Below are positions 40,507 through 49,941 of a DNA stretch of 64,000 nt, piece after piece. The notes under the pieces were generated by a model. The model saw only the letters and a list, made by a program, of their open reading frames with translations. It was not told the origin of the DNA and did not search any database. The stretch is from NCBI RefSeq assembly GCF_004000785.1, contig NZ_BILX01000004.1:1-64000 (forward strand). The letters run 5' to 3'. Positions within the stretch are counted from its first letter, which is position 1. Each line of letters starts with the position of its first letter. This DNA is from Paenibacillus ehimensis NBRC 15659. GTDB taxonomy: Bacteria; Bacillota; Bacilli; Paenibacillales; NBRC-103111. The translations under genes were made by a program, and so were the position numbers.

Positions 40507-41850
40507 ATGGAACGCATGCAAGCTTTAATCCAGATCATCCAAGCCTCCTCGAAGGAGCTTTTGGTTCAAGAAATAAAAGCGGCCGCGGAATTCAAGCTGT
40601 ACTATTATCAATCCGTTTGCGATCAAAATAAAATTGAAAAGGAGCTGATTCGGCCGCTGTTTGCCCTTCCGGAACCGGAGCTCTACGTTCGGTCCTTGTG
40701 CAAACGGTATAGGCCGGCCTCCGTTGACGAGCTGCATTCCTATTTGGTAAAGGGAAATGTCTTAGTCTTTTCTCCGTCGGACTATTACTTCTTCGAAGCG
40801 AATCAAATTTTAAACAATAAGCCGGGCGATGCGGAAATCGAAACGACGATTCAAGGGCCGCAATCTTCTTTAACCGAGGATATCGGCTCAAATCTCAATT
40901 TGATTCGTCACCGCTACAAGAGCCAAGACTTTACCATCGAACCGTACGAGCTTGGCCGCGTTTCGAAAACGCCAGCTTACCTGCTGTACGATGCGGCTTT
41001 GGTGGATAGCGCCGTGTTGTCCGAGCTGCAGCGGCGCTTGTCCCTGATTGACGCCTCTATGGTGCTGTCTACGGGCCAACTGGAGAATATGCTGAATACG
41101 ACGAGGCGCAGCCTGTTCCCGACCATGATGCTGACCAACCGGGCGGACCGCATTGCATTGAATTTGTCCCAAGGCAAAATCGTGATCGTCATTCAAGGCA
41201 CGCCGTTTGCCTTAATTTTGCCCGCCGTCTTTTTTGATTTCATGTCTTCCATGGACGATTTGTATTTGCCGTACTGGGTCTCGAAAGGTCTCCAGTTTCT
41301 ACGGTATGTCTCTCTTTTTCTGACGATTACGCTTCCGGCTCTTTACATTGCCGTGATTTCGTTCAATCCGGGTTTTTTCCGCGTCCAGCTCACGCTGTCC
41401 ATTGCCGGAAGCCGGGCCGATGTACCGTATCCTTCGTATATCGAAGTCATATTTATGCTGTTTATGACGGAGGCGTTGACGGAGGCCAGCATTCGGCTGC
41501 CCAAATTTATCGGCGGAACGGCAACGACGGTCGGCGGGCTCATTCTCGGTCAAGCGGCGGAGCAGGCCGGGCTTGTCAGCAGCATCATGATTATTGTGAC
41601 GTCGGCGGTAACCATCTCGAATTTTGTCATTCCGATCAGCACAATGAGCTTTGCCGTAAGGGTGGTGCGGTATCCGTTGATTTTGCTGTCTACCCTGTAC
41701 GGGTTAGTCGGGCTGATCGTCGGATTGTTTTGGGTTGCCGGTTTCCTTGTGGATCAACGAAGCTTCGGAAAACCGTACTTTAAGATCTTCTCAGGCGAAC
41801 CTTCCAAAACTTTCAATACCCCTGTGCCCAAAGGAGAAAAACATCGTTGA
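40507..41850 (+). CDS. gerAA: spore germination protein GerAA-type (A subunit)
   Basis: 447 residues. N-terminal soluble domain (first ~230 residues, including YELGRVSKTPAYLLYDAALVD and QLENMLNTTRRSLFPTM), then 4-5 membrane segments from about 240 (FFDFMSSMDDLYLPYWVSKG, TEALTEASIRLPKFIGGTAT, MSFAVRVVRYPLIL). All are features of the GerA family. Forms the nutrient receptor in the inner spore membrane with the next two genes. Transcription by sigma-G is expected; no promoter was clear. Confidence 0.93.
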   Translation: MERMQALIQIIQASSKELLVQEIKAAAEFKLYYYQSVCDQNKIEKELIRPLFALPEPELYVRSLCKRYRPASVDELHSYLVKGNVLVFSPSDYYFFEANQILNNKPGDAEIETTIQGPQSSLTEDIGSNLNLIRHRYKSQDFTIEPYELGRVSKTPAYLLYDAALVDSAVLSELQRRLSLIDASMVLSTGQLENMLNTTRRSLFPTMMLTNRADRIALNLSQGKIVIVIQGTPFALILPAVFFDFMSSMDDLYLPYWVSKGLQFLRYVSLFLTITLPALYIAVISFNPGFFRVQLTLSIAGSRADVPYPSYIEVIFMLFMTEALTEASIRLPKFIGGTATTVGGLILGQAAEQAGLVSSIMIIVTSAVTISNFVIPISTMSFAVRVVRYPLILLSTLYGLVGLIVGLFWVAGFLVDQRSFGKPYFKIFSGEPSKTFNTPVPKGEKHR

Positions 41851-42938
41851 ACCGCTATTTTTATTACTCCATCCTGATGTGCATGTTGATAAACACCATT
41901 ATTTATGTTCCCACCATTCTGATTGCCCATCGGAGGGAAGGGGCGATGCTGGGCTTTGGGCTGACCATCGTGGTCGGCTCTCTTCTCTCTTGGATGTTTT
42001 CGAAAGCGATGATGACCTTTAAAAGCCGGGGGCTTCCGGAAATTGTGTTGGCGCATCTGCACCCGGCATTCGGGGTGCCGCTTTTGCTTTATGTCGGGTC
42101 GATGTTTTTTGCCGCGGGCACAGTCGTTCTGGTATCTTATTCCGGCATTATTAGCCGCAGCATGGGCACGACCAGCCAGCCCGAGGTTTTCCTGATTCTG
42201 TTCTTGATCACGGTGTGCTGGTGGGCCTCCAGATCTACAAAAACCATTTTGTACTTGCTGGAGATCATCATGTTAATCAATGTGCCGCTGGCTGCGGTCA
42301 TTTTTATCAAAGCCGTCACCAGCGAGTATATGAATTGGTATGCCGTATGGGAGACGGCCACCGAGAATGCGCTGAAACTGCCGAAGATGGAATTTATCGC
42401 GGCGGCTTCTTATCTTTTTACCGGTTACATCAATATGGGGATCTTGAATCGCGAGTTCCGGCAATTTCGCCCGAAATTGTTGTGGGCGATTCCCTTTTTG
42501 GGCCTCGGCGTCCTGTGCACAACGGTGTTTATCCCTGTCGGGTTTCACGGAACGGTCGGTGCCGAACATTACGTCACGGTCTGGGTGTCTACTTCAGATT
42601 CGATGCAGATGGAGCTGGGCTTTGTCGAACGCGTGATTTATTTGTACCTGATGCTTTTTTTGAGTCTTTCCCTGCTGTTTGCGTCCGTGGTTTGGCATGT
42701 CGGATATGAAATAATTCAAGGGGCGCTGCCCGGCAAATGGGTCGTTAATTCGATTCAGCTGAAACCGGTTCTTATTTTTGGGCTTTTTGCCGCAGTCACC
42801 TACGGCTATTTGACCCTTTTCAACGAAAAGCAAACGTTATCCTTGGCCACCGCTTGGTTAAGCATCCGTTTTTGGAGCGAGCTCGCTTTCGTAGTGCTCG
42901 TTTATTATTTGAGCCGAAAAGGAACGAATTTGACATGA
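41847..42938 (+). CDS. gerAB: spore germination permease GerAB-type (B subunit)
   Basis: 363 residues from TTG 41847 in an overlap with gerAA. Ten hydrophobic segments of the amino-acid/polyamine permease type (FYYSILMCMLINTIIYVPTI, FGVPLLLYVGSMFFAAGTVV, YLFTGYINMGILNREFRQF). The B subunit binds nutrients in Ger receptors. Stop overlaps gerAC (ATGA). Confidence 0.93.
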   Translation: MNRYFYYSILMCMLINTIIYVPTILIAHRREGAMLGFGLTIVVGSLLSWMFSKAMMTFKSRGLPEIVLAHLHPAFGVPLLLYVGSMFFAAGTVVLVSYSGIISRSMGTTSQPEVFLILFLITVCWWASRSTKTILYLLEIIMLINVPLAAVIFIKAVTSEYMNWYAVWETATENALKLPKMEFIAAASYLFTGYINMGILNREFRQFRPKLLWAIPFLGLGVLCTTVFIPVGFHGTVGAEHYVTVWVSTSDSMQMELGFVERVIYLYLMLFLSLSLLFASVVWHVGYEIIQGALPGKWVVNSIQLKPVLIFGLFAAVTYGYLTLFNEKQTLSLATAWLSIRFWSELAFVVLVYYLSRKGTNLT

Positions 42939-44026
42939 AGAAGCCAGGGTTGTTTTTCCTCGCATTGCTTCTGCTGACAACAGGCTGCACGACCAGAGCG
43001 TTTAAGGATATCGACAAACGTTCTTTTGTCCTATCCATGGGCATCGACCCCGCCGGCGCGGGTGACGATAAGTACCGCGTCACGTTAAAGCTGGCGATTC
43101 CTCAGGCCAGGCAGGAAACGGGCCAGACCAACTCGCAAATTGTCAGTCAGGACGCATCCTCCATCCCGGAGGCGATATCTTTAATCAAATCGAAGGCCGA
43201 CAAAGAGCTCGATTTCAGTCATGCCAAAGTGCTTGTGTTTGGCGAGGCGTTGGCCCAAGAGGACATAACGGAATCCATCGATTTTCTGGTCCGGAAAAGC
43301 GAGATCCAAAGAATCGCCAATCTGGCAATCGGTTCTCCCAATGCGGCCGAAGTTCTGAAAGCTTCGCCGAGATCCGAGCGATTACCAGCCGATGCCTTAT
43401 TCTTGAGCTTCGGCGGGACCGGAACCGAATCCCCGTTTATTGTGACCGAATATTTGTTTGATTTCTACCGGAGAATGACGGAGCCCGGGTTAGACCCTTT
43501 TCTGCCGGTGATCAAAGCCTACGGCGATGAATTCGTCATCAAGCAAGTGGCCATATTGGACAAAAAGCGGGTCAAGCTCATGCTTTCACCTAGTGAAACC
43601 GCAATGTTTAACGCATTGGTACATAACCCTCGGCAGTTTGAGGTGTCAGTCCGGACCGCTAAGGCGAACTTTACGATGCTGGTTAAAAAATTCAACCGGT
43701 CGTTCTCCTTCGACCGCAAGGATGCCCGGAAGCTGCTTGTGAACATCTCGATGCAGGGAATCGCGGAACAATCCAGGAAGCCGCTTTTTTATGAGGATTG
43801 GTCGACATACGAACAGGAAACGGGGAAAGCGATAAGGGAGCATGTCCTGCAATTGCTCCGCAAGCTGCAAGCAAACGGAGTGGACCCGGTTGGCTTCGGG
43901 CTCATGTACCGGGCCACCCATTATAACGGGGAGAAAGGCTGGAAGATCTGGCAGGAGCTTTATCCGAGATTGACTTTTGACGTAAACGTTCGAACGGAAA
44001 TGTCCGGGACCGGCGCCATCCAATAG
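42935..44026 (+). CDS. gerAC: spore germination lipoprotein GerAC-type (C subunit)
   Basis: 363 residues from ATG 42935. Lipoprotein signal MKKPGLFFLALLLLTTGC with lipobox LTTGC. Then FKDIDKRSFVLSMGIDPAG, SIPEAISLIKSKADKELDFS and the C-terminal KANGVDPVGFGLMYR and YPRLTFDVNV, all Ger(x)C family signatures. Anchored to the spore inner membrane. Confidence 0.95.
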   Translation: MKKPGLFFLALLLLTTGCTTRAFKDIDKRSFVLSMGIDPAGAGDDKYRVTLKLAIPQARQETGQTNSQIVSQDASSIPEAISLIKSKADKELDFSHAKVLVFGEALAQEDITESIDFLVRKSEIQRIANLAIGSPNAAEVLKASPRSERLPADALFLSFGGTGTESPFIVTEYLFDFYRRMTEPGLDPFLPVIKAYGDEFVIKQVAILDKKRVKLMLSPSETAMFNALVHNPRQFEVSVRTAKANFTMLVKKFNRSFSFDRKDARKLLVNISMQGIAEQSRKPLFYEDWSTYEQETGKAIREHVLQLLRKLQANGVDPVGFGLMYRATHYNGEKGWKIWQELYPRLTFDVNVRTEMSGTGAIQ

Positions 44027-44142
44027 AACGTTGAGCTTCAACCAAGTGAAATTCTCTTCGAAATATGGTTTGGCCACTGAATATTTTACTAAAATGTTTC
44101 ATTTTTAGACACTAAATGACGAGAAATGCCGCTTGAAAGGGG

Positions 44143-44171
44143 TTGCACATGTCTATTTTCACTGTTAAAAT
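44143..44171 (+). promoter_or_regulatory. sigma-A-type promoter of the lacI-type regulator gene
   Basis: TTGCAC (44143-44148), 17-base spacer, TAAAAT (44166-44171), 46 bases before the regulator start. It drives the regulator, and possibly the operon behind it. Confidence 0.65.
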
Positions 44172-44201
44172 AAAATCACGTTAAGTAAAAATATTAACTA
44201 A

Positions 44202-45245
<1,044 letters not shown>

Positions 45246-45278
45246 GGGCCGAAGGAGACGATTTGAAGGAGGTGATCC

Positions 45279-45356
45279 ATGAAAAGAGGTGTGCCCGGAG
45301 ACATACGAGCAAGCAATCTGGAAAGAAAGAGAAAAAAAAGGACCCGTCCACAATAA
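45279..45356 (+). CDS. possible leader peptide (25 aa) with ideal ribosome site
   Basis: AAGGAGGTGATCC directly before ATG 45279 matches the 16S anti-SD over 12 bases. The frame codes a 25-residue basic peptide (MKRGVPGDIRASN, then Lys/Arg-rich). It lies between regulator and binding-protein genes. Could be a leader or chance. Confidence 0.35.
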   Translation: MKRGVPGDIRASNLERKRKKRTRPQ

Positions 45357-45400
45357 ATGGAGGGCCGAAGAAAAAACAGCTATTTCTATTGTATCCCAAA

Positions 45401-45417
45401 GAAAGAACGGTTTCAAA
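45401..45417. promoter_or_regulatory. candidate LacI-family operator/cre-like site
   Basis: GAAAGAACGGTTTCAAA has the AACG-GTTTC core of LacI/CcpA-type sites, with the right half intact and two mismatches in the left half against the cre consensus. Sits 29 bases before the binding-protein gene, where it could be bound by the local regulator or CcpA. Confidence 0.4.
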
Positions 45418-45445
45418 ACAAATTTAGGTTCTGGGGGAATCCCGA

Positions 45446-46702
45446 ATGAAAAACGTACTTAAAGCAACGGCCGTTGGCGTAGCTGCCATTTCCATGTTAA
45501 GCGCTTGCGGAAGCGATACCGGCAACCAGGGGGCCTCTTCCGATTCCGCGGCAAAGAACGGCAAGATCGAGCTCCAATTCCTGCAATATAAGCCGGAGGC
45601 GCGAGCCACGTTCGACAAATTAATCGCGAAATTCGAGCAGCAAAATCCGAATATTCATATCGTTCAAGACAACCCGCCGGATGCGTCTACGGTGTTGAAG
45701 ACCAAGGTGGCTGCGGGAGAAGTGCCGGATATCGTCGCCAACGGGGGCGACAATGTGTACGCCTCTCTGGTTAAAGCCGGGGTGCTGACCGATTTCACGA
45801 ACGCTCCGGAGCTGAAAAACATACCGGACGCTTACGTCAAGATGCTTAAAGATATTTCGGGAAGCGACAAAGTTTACGCCATTCCTTATGGCGTCAATGC
45901 AGACGGCATCATTTACAACAAAAAATTGTTCAAAGAGATGAATCTGACGGTGCCCAAGACCTGGGACGAGTTCACGGCGCTTTGCAAGAAGATTCAAGAA
46001 GCGGGCAAGCTTCCGTTCTATTTCACCTTCAAGGATTCCTGGACGACGCTTCCGTCCTTCAACGCTTTTGCCGCCAGTACGCAGGGCGACGATTTCTATG
46101 CTAAACATAACGCGGGCCAAGCGACTTACACAAGCAGCTACAAAGTGGCCGCCGAAAAGTACCTGCAATTTCTTTCCTTCGGGCAAAAGGATAATTTCGG
46201 CAAGGGCTACAATGACGGCAACGTCGCTTTTGCCAATGGCGAGTCGTTGATGTATGCACAGGGCGTATGGGCGATTGCCGAGATCAAGAAAGCGAACCCG
46301 AACATCGAGCTGGGCGTCTTCCCGTATCCGGTGACGAACGACCCGAACAAAAATATGCTTGTCTCCGGCGTCGACCAGCTGCTTGCCATATCGGCGGAGA
46401 CCAAGCACCCGGAAGAAGCGAAAAAATTTATCAGCTTCCTGCTGGATTCGGAGAATGCCAAGGAATACACAACCGGCGTAAACACCTTCTCCGCAGTTAA
46501 AGGGGTTACGCAGGACGATGCTTCCGTAGCGGAGCTTAAGCCGTATTTCGAAAAAGGCCAGGTGGCCGACTTTGTGGATCACTATGTGCCAAGCAGCTTG
46601 AAGCTGGACCAAATCCTTCAGGATTTGATCATGAAGAAGGATGTCGGCGCTTTCCTGCAAAGATTGGATGACGAGTGGTCCAAAGCGCAAAGCCGAAAAT
46701 AA
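45446..46702 (+). CDS. sugar ABC transporter substrate-binding lipoprotein (MsmE-like)
   Basis: 418 residues. Lipoprotein signal ending MLSACGSD (Cys near 21). Family 1 solute-binding fold: FDKLIAKFEQQNPNIHI, KVAAGEVPDIVANGGDN, VYAIPYGVNADGIIYNKKLF, GESLMYAQGVWAI, ending FLQRLDDEWSKAQ. Captures oligosaccharide at the cell surface for the two permeases. An inverted repeat after the gene may protect its 3' end. Confidence 0.92.
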   Translation: MKNVLKATAVGVAAISMLSACGSDTGNQGASSDSAAKNGKIELQFLQYKPEARATFDKLIAKFEQQNPNIHIVQDNPPDASTVLKTKVAAGEVPDIVANGGDNVYASLVKAGVLTDFTNAPELKNIPDAYVKMLKDISGSDKVYAIPYGVNADGIIYNKKLFKEMNLTVPKTWDEFTALCKKIQEAGKLPFYFTFKDSWTTLPSFNAFAASTQGDDFYAKHNAGQATYTSSYKVAAEKYLQFLSFGQKDNFGKGYNDGNVAFANGESLMYAQGVWAIAEIKKANPNIELGVFPYPVTNDPNKNMLVSGVDQLLAISAETKHPEEAKKFISFLLDSENAKEYTTGVNTFSAVKGVTQDDASVAELKPYFEKGQVADFVDHYVPSSLKLDQILQDLIMKKDVGAFLQRLDDEWSKAQSRK

Positions 46703-46716
46703 TCGGACACCTTGGG

Positions 46717-46753
46717 GGGATGAAACAGGGAACGGCGTTTTCCGTTTCATCCC
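46717..46753 (+). promoter_or_regulatory. hairpin between binding-protein and permease genes
   Basis: GGGATGAAAC (46717-46726) and GTTTCATCCC (46744-46753), perfect 10-base arms, then CTTTATT. Such hairpins after binding-protein genes usually stabilise or attenuate so that the binding protein exceeds the permeases. It may terminate partially. Confidence 0.65.
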
Positions 46754-46780
46754 TTTATTCCGGAGAGGAGTCTTTACCCG

Positions 46781-47650
46781 ATGAGAAAGAACATGACCCC
46801 GTATTATCTGATGGTGGTGCCGGCCCTTCTTCTGTTTTTCGCCTTCCACACCTTCCCTGTCTTGATGGGGATTTTCTATAGCTTTACGAATTGGGACGGA
46901 CTTTCGAAAACGTATCAGATGGTAGGGTTGAAAAATTATATCAGCGTGTTTCAAGATCCGGTCGTCTATCGCGCTTATTGGTTTACGTTCAAATTTGCCG
47001 TTTTGACCACGATCATCGTGAACGTCATCAGCCTTGCGGTAGCCTTGGGGCTCAATTCCCGCATCAAGCTGAAAAATATGTTCCGGGCCGTCTATTTTCT
47101 CCCGAATATTCTTAGCTTGCTGATTGTCGGTTACATTTTTAACTATATTTTTTCCAATATGCTGCCGGACATCTTCGCCAAAATGCATATGGACAGCTTG
47201 GCGTTTAATATTTTGGGAAGCCGGGAATGGGCCTGGGTCGGCATTCTGATTGTCACGGTGTGGCAGGCGACGGCTTTTAATATTATTTTGTATTTGGCGG
47301 GACTGCAGACCATCCCGGCCGATCTGTACGAGGCTTCCAGTCTGGACGGCGCCGGAAAATGGAAAGAGTTCAAGCATATCACGTTTCCGCTCATCGCGCC
47401 TTTCTTCACCATCAATATGGTGCTCGCCATGAAAAATTTCCTCATGGTGTTCGATCAGATTGTGGCCCTGACGGCAGGCGGTCCGGCGCAATCTACGACT
47501 TCGATTTCGCTGCTGATCTTCAGCGACGGCTTTCAAGGCGGATCGTTCGCTTATCAATCGGCCAACGCGGTCATTTATTTTGTCGTGATTGTGATCATAT
47601 CCGCCCTGCAGCTTAGGTTCTTGCAGAGAAGGGAGATGAGCCTGCAATGA
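46781..47650 (+). CDS. sugar ABC transporter permease (MalF/MsmF-like)
   Basis: 289 residues. Six membrane segments; NVISLAVALGLNSRIKLKN; and the EAA loop EASSLDGAGKWKEFKHITFP (about 185-205) that binds the ATPase. N-terminal YYLMVVPALLLFFAF. Works with the next permease and an ATPase coded elsewhere. Confidence 0.92.
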   Translation: MRKNMTPYYLMVVPALLLFFAFHTFPVLMGIFYSFTNWDGLSKTYQMVGLKNYISVFQDPVVYRAYWFTFKFAVLTTIIVNVISLAVALGLNSRIKLKNMFRAVYFLPNILSLLIVGYIFNYIFSNMLPDIFAKMHMDSLAFNILGSREWAWVGILIVTVWQATAFNIILYLAGLQTIPADLYEASSLDGAGKWKEFKHITFPLIAPFFTINMVLAMKNFLMVFDQIVALTAGGPAQSTTSISLLIFSDGFQGGSFAYQSANAVIYFVVIVIISALQLRFLQRREMSLQ

Positions 47651-48471
47651 GCGCCAACCGCACCAACTGGATCGTTACCTTGCTGATCGCTCTGGGATCG
47701 CTGATTGTGCTGTTCCCGCTTTATATTACGGTGATGATCGCGGTCAAGAGTCCGGAGCAAATCGCAGCTTCCGTCTTGGCTTGGCCGACCGAATGGCATT
47801 GGGAGAACTTCTCCCAGGCGATGAAGGCGACGAATTTCACGCGAGCGTTTACGAACAGCCTTATCGTAACCGCCTGCTCGGTTGTATTTACGCTGCTTAC
47901 CAATTCGCTTGTTGCCTATGCCGTTTCGCGCAATATGGATAAGCCGTTTTTCAAAATGCTTTACTACTATTTTGTCAGCGCGTTGTTCGTGCCGTTCCCG
48001 ATTATTATGCTGCCGATCGTCAAGGAAACGGCCAAGCTCGGGATGAACAATCACGTGGGGCTTATTATTCTGTATGTAGTGTACGGTATCGCGTTTAACA
48101 TGTTCTTGTATGTCGGTTATCTGAAAAGCTTGCCGTACGAGCTGGAAGAAGCGGCGACGATGGACGGAGCGACCATTTGGGGCAGATTCTGGAAGGTCAT
48201 TTTCCCGCTGCTCAGTCCGATCAATGCCACGGTCGGTATTCTGACCAGCATTTGGGCGTGGAACGACTTTTTGCTGCCGCTCATTATTTTGAGCAAGCCG
48301 AGCATGGCGACGCTGCCGCTGGCGCAGTACGTCTTCCAGTCCAAATTCAGCATCAATTATAATTTGGCGTTCGCTTCTTATCTTATGGCCTTGCTGCCGA
48401 TGATCGTGATCTATTTGGTCGCGCAGCGCTGGATCATTAGCGGCGTCATCCGGGGAGCGGTGAAATCCTGA
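47647..48471 (+). CDS. sugar ABC transporter permease (MalG/MsmG-like)
   Basis: 274 residues, ATGA overlap with the preceding gene. Six membrane segments; EAA loop EAATMDGATIWGRFWKVIFP; C-terminal MALLPMIVIYLVAQRWIISG is the typical MalG end. No ATPase follows in this operon, as in many CUT1 operons that share an MsmX-type ATPase. Confidence 0.92.
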   Translation: MSANRTNWIVTLLIALGSLIVLFPLYITVMIAVKSPEQIAASVLAWPTEWHWENFSQAMKATNFTRAFTNSLIVTACSVVFTLLTNSLVAYAVSRNMDKPFFKMLYYYFVSALFVPFPIIMLPIVKETAKLGMNNHVGLIILYVVYGIAFNMFLYVGYLKSLPYELEEAATMDGATIWGRFWKVIFPLLSPINATVGILTSIWAWNDFLLPLIILSKPSMATLPLAQYVFQSKFSINYNLAFASYLMALLPMIVIYLVAQRWIISGVIRGAVKS

Positions 48472-48472
48472 C

Positions 48473-49891
48473 GTGAACGTCTACAAACCGGTATTTCATT
48501 TCACGGCCGACAAAGGCTGGATTAACGATCCGAACGGCCCTATCCAAGTGAATGGCGAGTACCATGTATTTTACCAGCACAATCCCTATGGGGACGAATG
48601 GGGAACGATTCATTGGGGCCATGCGAAGAGCAAGGACCTGGCGCATTGGGAGCGGCTGCCGCTTGCATTGTACCCTTCGCAGGAGCGCGGAGAAGAGCAC
48701 TGCTTCTCGGGGTGCACGGTGCTTGCGGACGGCAGCCCGGTGATATTTTATACCAGTATCGGACCGGGGGAGCGCAATGCCCGGACGGGAGCGCAGCAGT
48801 GGATCGCCTTCGGCAGCGAGGATCTGATGCGTTGGGTGAAGCCCGGCATTAATCCCGTTCTGACACCGCAAATTCATGGCGATGCCGTGATTGAGGAATG
48901 GCGGGACCCGTACGTTTGGGAAATGGACGGAGCCTGGTATATGGTTTGCGGGGGGACACACCGCGGCAAAGGCTGCGCCGTACTTTACCGCTCTCCCGAC
49001 CTGCTTACTTGGGAATTTCTAGGCATCGTTGCGGACGGGCCGGAAAAAGTATGGGAGTGTCCGAATCTGTTTCAATTAGGAAACAAATGGGTGCTCACGT
49101 ATTCGCCGGACGACGAGGATAAGCGGGTCCGGTATAAAGTCGGGAGCTTGACGAATCAATTTCGCTTTGTCGAGGAAGCTTCCGGCATTCTGGATTACGG
49201 CGGCCGGGAAGGCTTCTACGCGGCGACGACTTGCCCGGACGAGGCGGGAAGAAGGCTTTTGTTCAGCTGGATGCCGGACAGCGCGAGGGGAAGCAGCAAG
49301 GCGATCAGCGGCTGGTCGGGAGCCCTTACGGTTCCGCGGGTATTGTCGTTGGACGAAGCGTCCGGCCGTCTCCTCATCCGGCCGGTTCCGGAGCTGCGCG
49401 CGCTGCGGGGCGAGCATGGTTCGCTGCAGCCCGGGTGGATCGAAGGCAGCGTCGAATTGCCGGTCCAGGGGAAGGCGCTGGAGCTTTCCGTCGAGCTCGA
49501 TCTGAAGGATGCGGGCGGATCGTTCGGCATGGCCGTGCTCGGCTCGCCGGACGGGCAGGAAGAAACGCTGCTCTTGATCGACCTTGCGCATCGTACGTTT
49601 GTGCTGGACCGGTCGCGCTCAAGTCTGGACCCGGATGTGCATAAGCATGCGCTCGCCGCAGACCTGCCTTCGAACATAGGGGAGCGCCTCAAGCTGAATG
49701 TTTACGTCGACCATTCGACGGTGGAAGTGTTCATTCAAGACGAGAGCGCATTGTCCGCGCGCGTCTATCCGACCCGGCCGGACAGCGTTCATGTGCGTGC
49801 CTTCGCCGGGCAGGGCAAGGTGTTTGCCCATGCTTTCGACGGATGGACCATGAACCCGTGCGGCCTTGGGAAATCATTACGCGAAAAATAG
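48473..49891 (+). CDS. glycoside hydrolase family 32 beta-fructosidase (sucrose/fructan hydrolase)
   Basis: 472 residues from GTG 48473. Nucleophile motif WINDPNGPI (Asp near 17), EEWRDPYVW (RDP), VWECPNLF (EC acid/base) and the C-terminal beta-sandwich with FIQDESALSARVYP. No signal peptide, so it acts in the cytoplasm on imported sucrose, raffinose or short fructans. Coupled to the permease gene. Confidence 0.93.
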   Translation: MNVYKPVFHFTADKGWINDPNGPIQVNGEYHVFYQHNPYGDEWGTIHWGHAKSKDLAHWERLPLALYPSQERGEEHCFSGCTVLADGSPVIFYTSIGPGERNARTGAQQWIAFGSEDLMRWVKPGINPVLTPQIHGDAVIEEWRDPYVWEMDGAWYMVCGGTHRGKGCAVLYRSPDLLTWEFLGIVADGPEKVWECPNLFQLGNKWVLTYSPDDEDKRVRYKVGSLTNQFRFVEEASGILDYGGREGFYAATTCPDEAGRRLLFSWMPDSARGSSKAISGWSGALTVPRVLSLDEASGRLLIRPVPELRALRGEHGSLQPGWIEGSVELPVQGKALELSVELDLKDAGGSFGMAVLGSPDGQEETLLLIDLAHRTFVLDRSRSSLDPDVHKHALAADLPSNIGERLKLNVYVDHSTVEVFIQDESALSARVYPTRPDSVHVRAFAGQGKVFAHAFDGWTMNPCGLGKSLREK

Positions 49892-49941
49892 ACAGATAAA
49901 TCTCCATACGAATACGAATCGGATAGAGAAGGAGCAGGAGC

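Noticed and set aside
45620-47647. Long open frame (675 codons) on the minus strand
   Set aside because: It lies opposite the binding protein and permease genes, which match known families; the reverse frame is open because of GC-biased codon use and has no recognisable domains.
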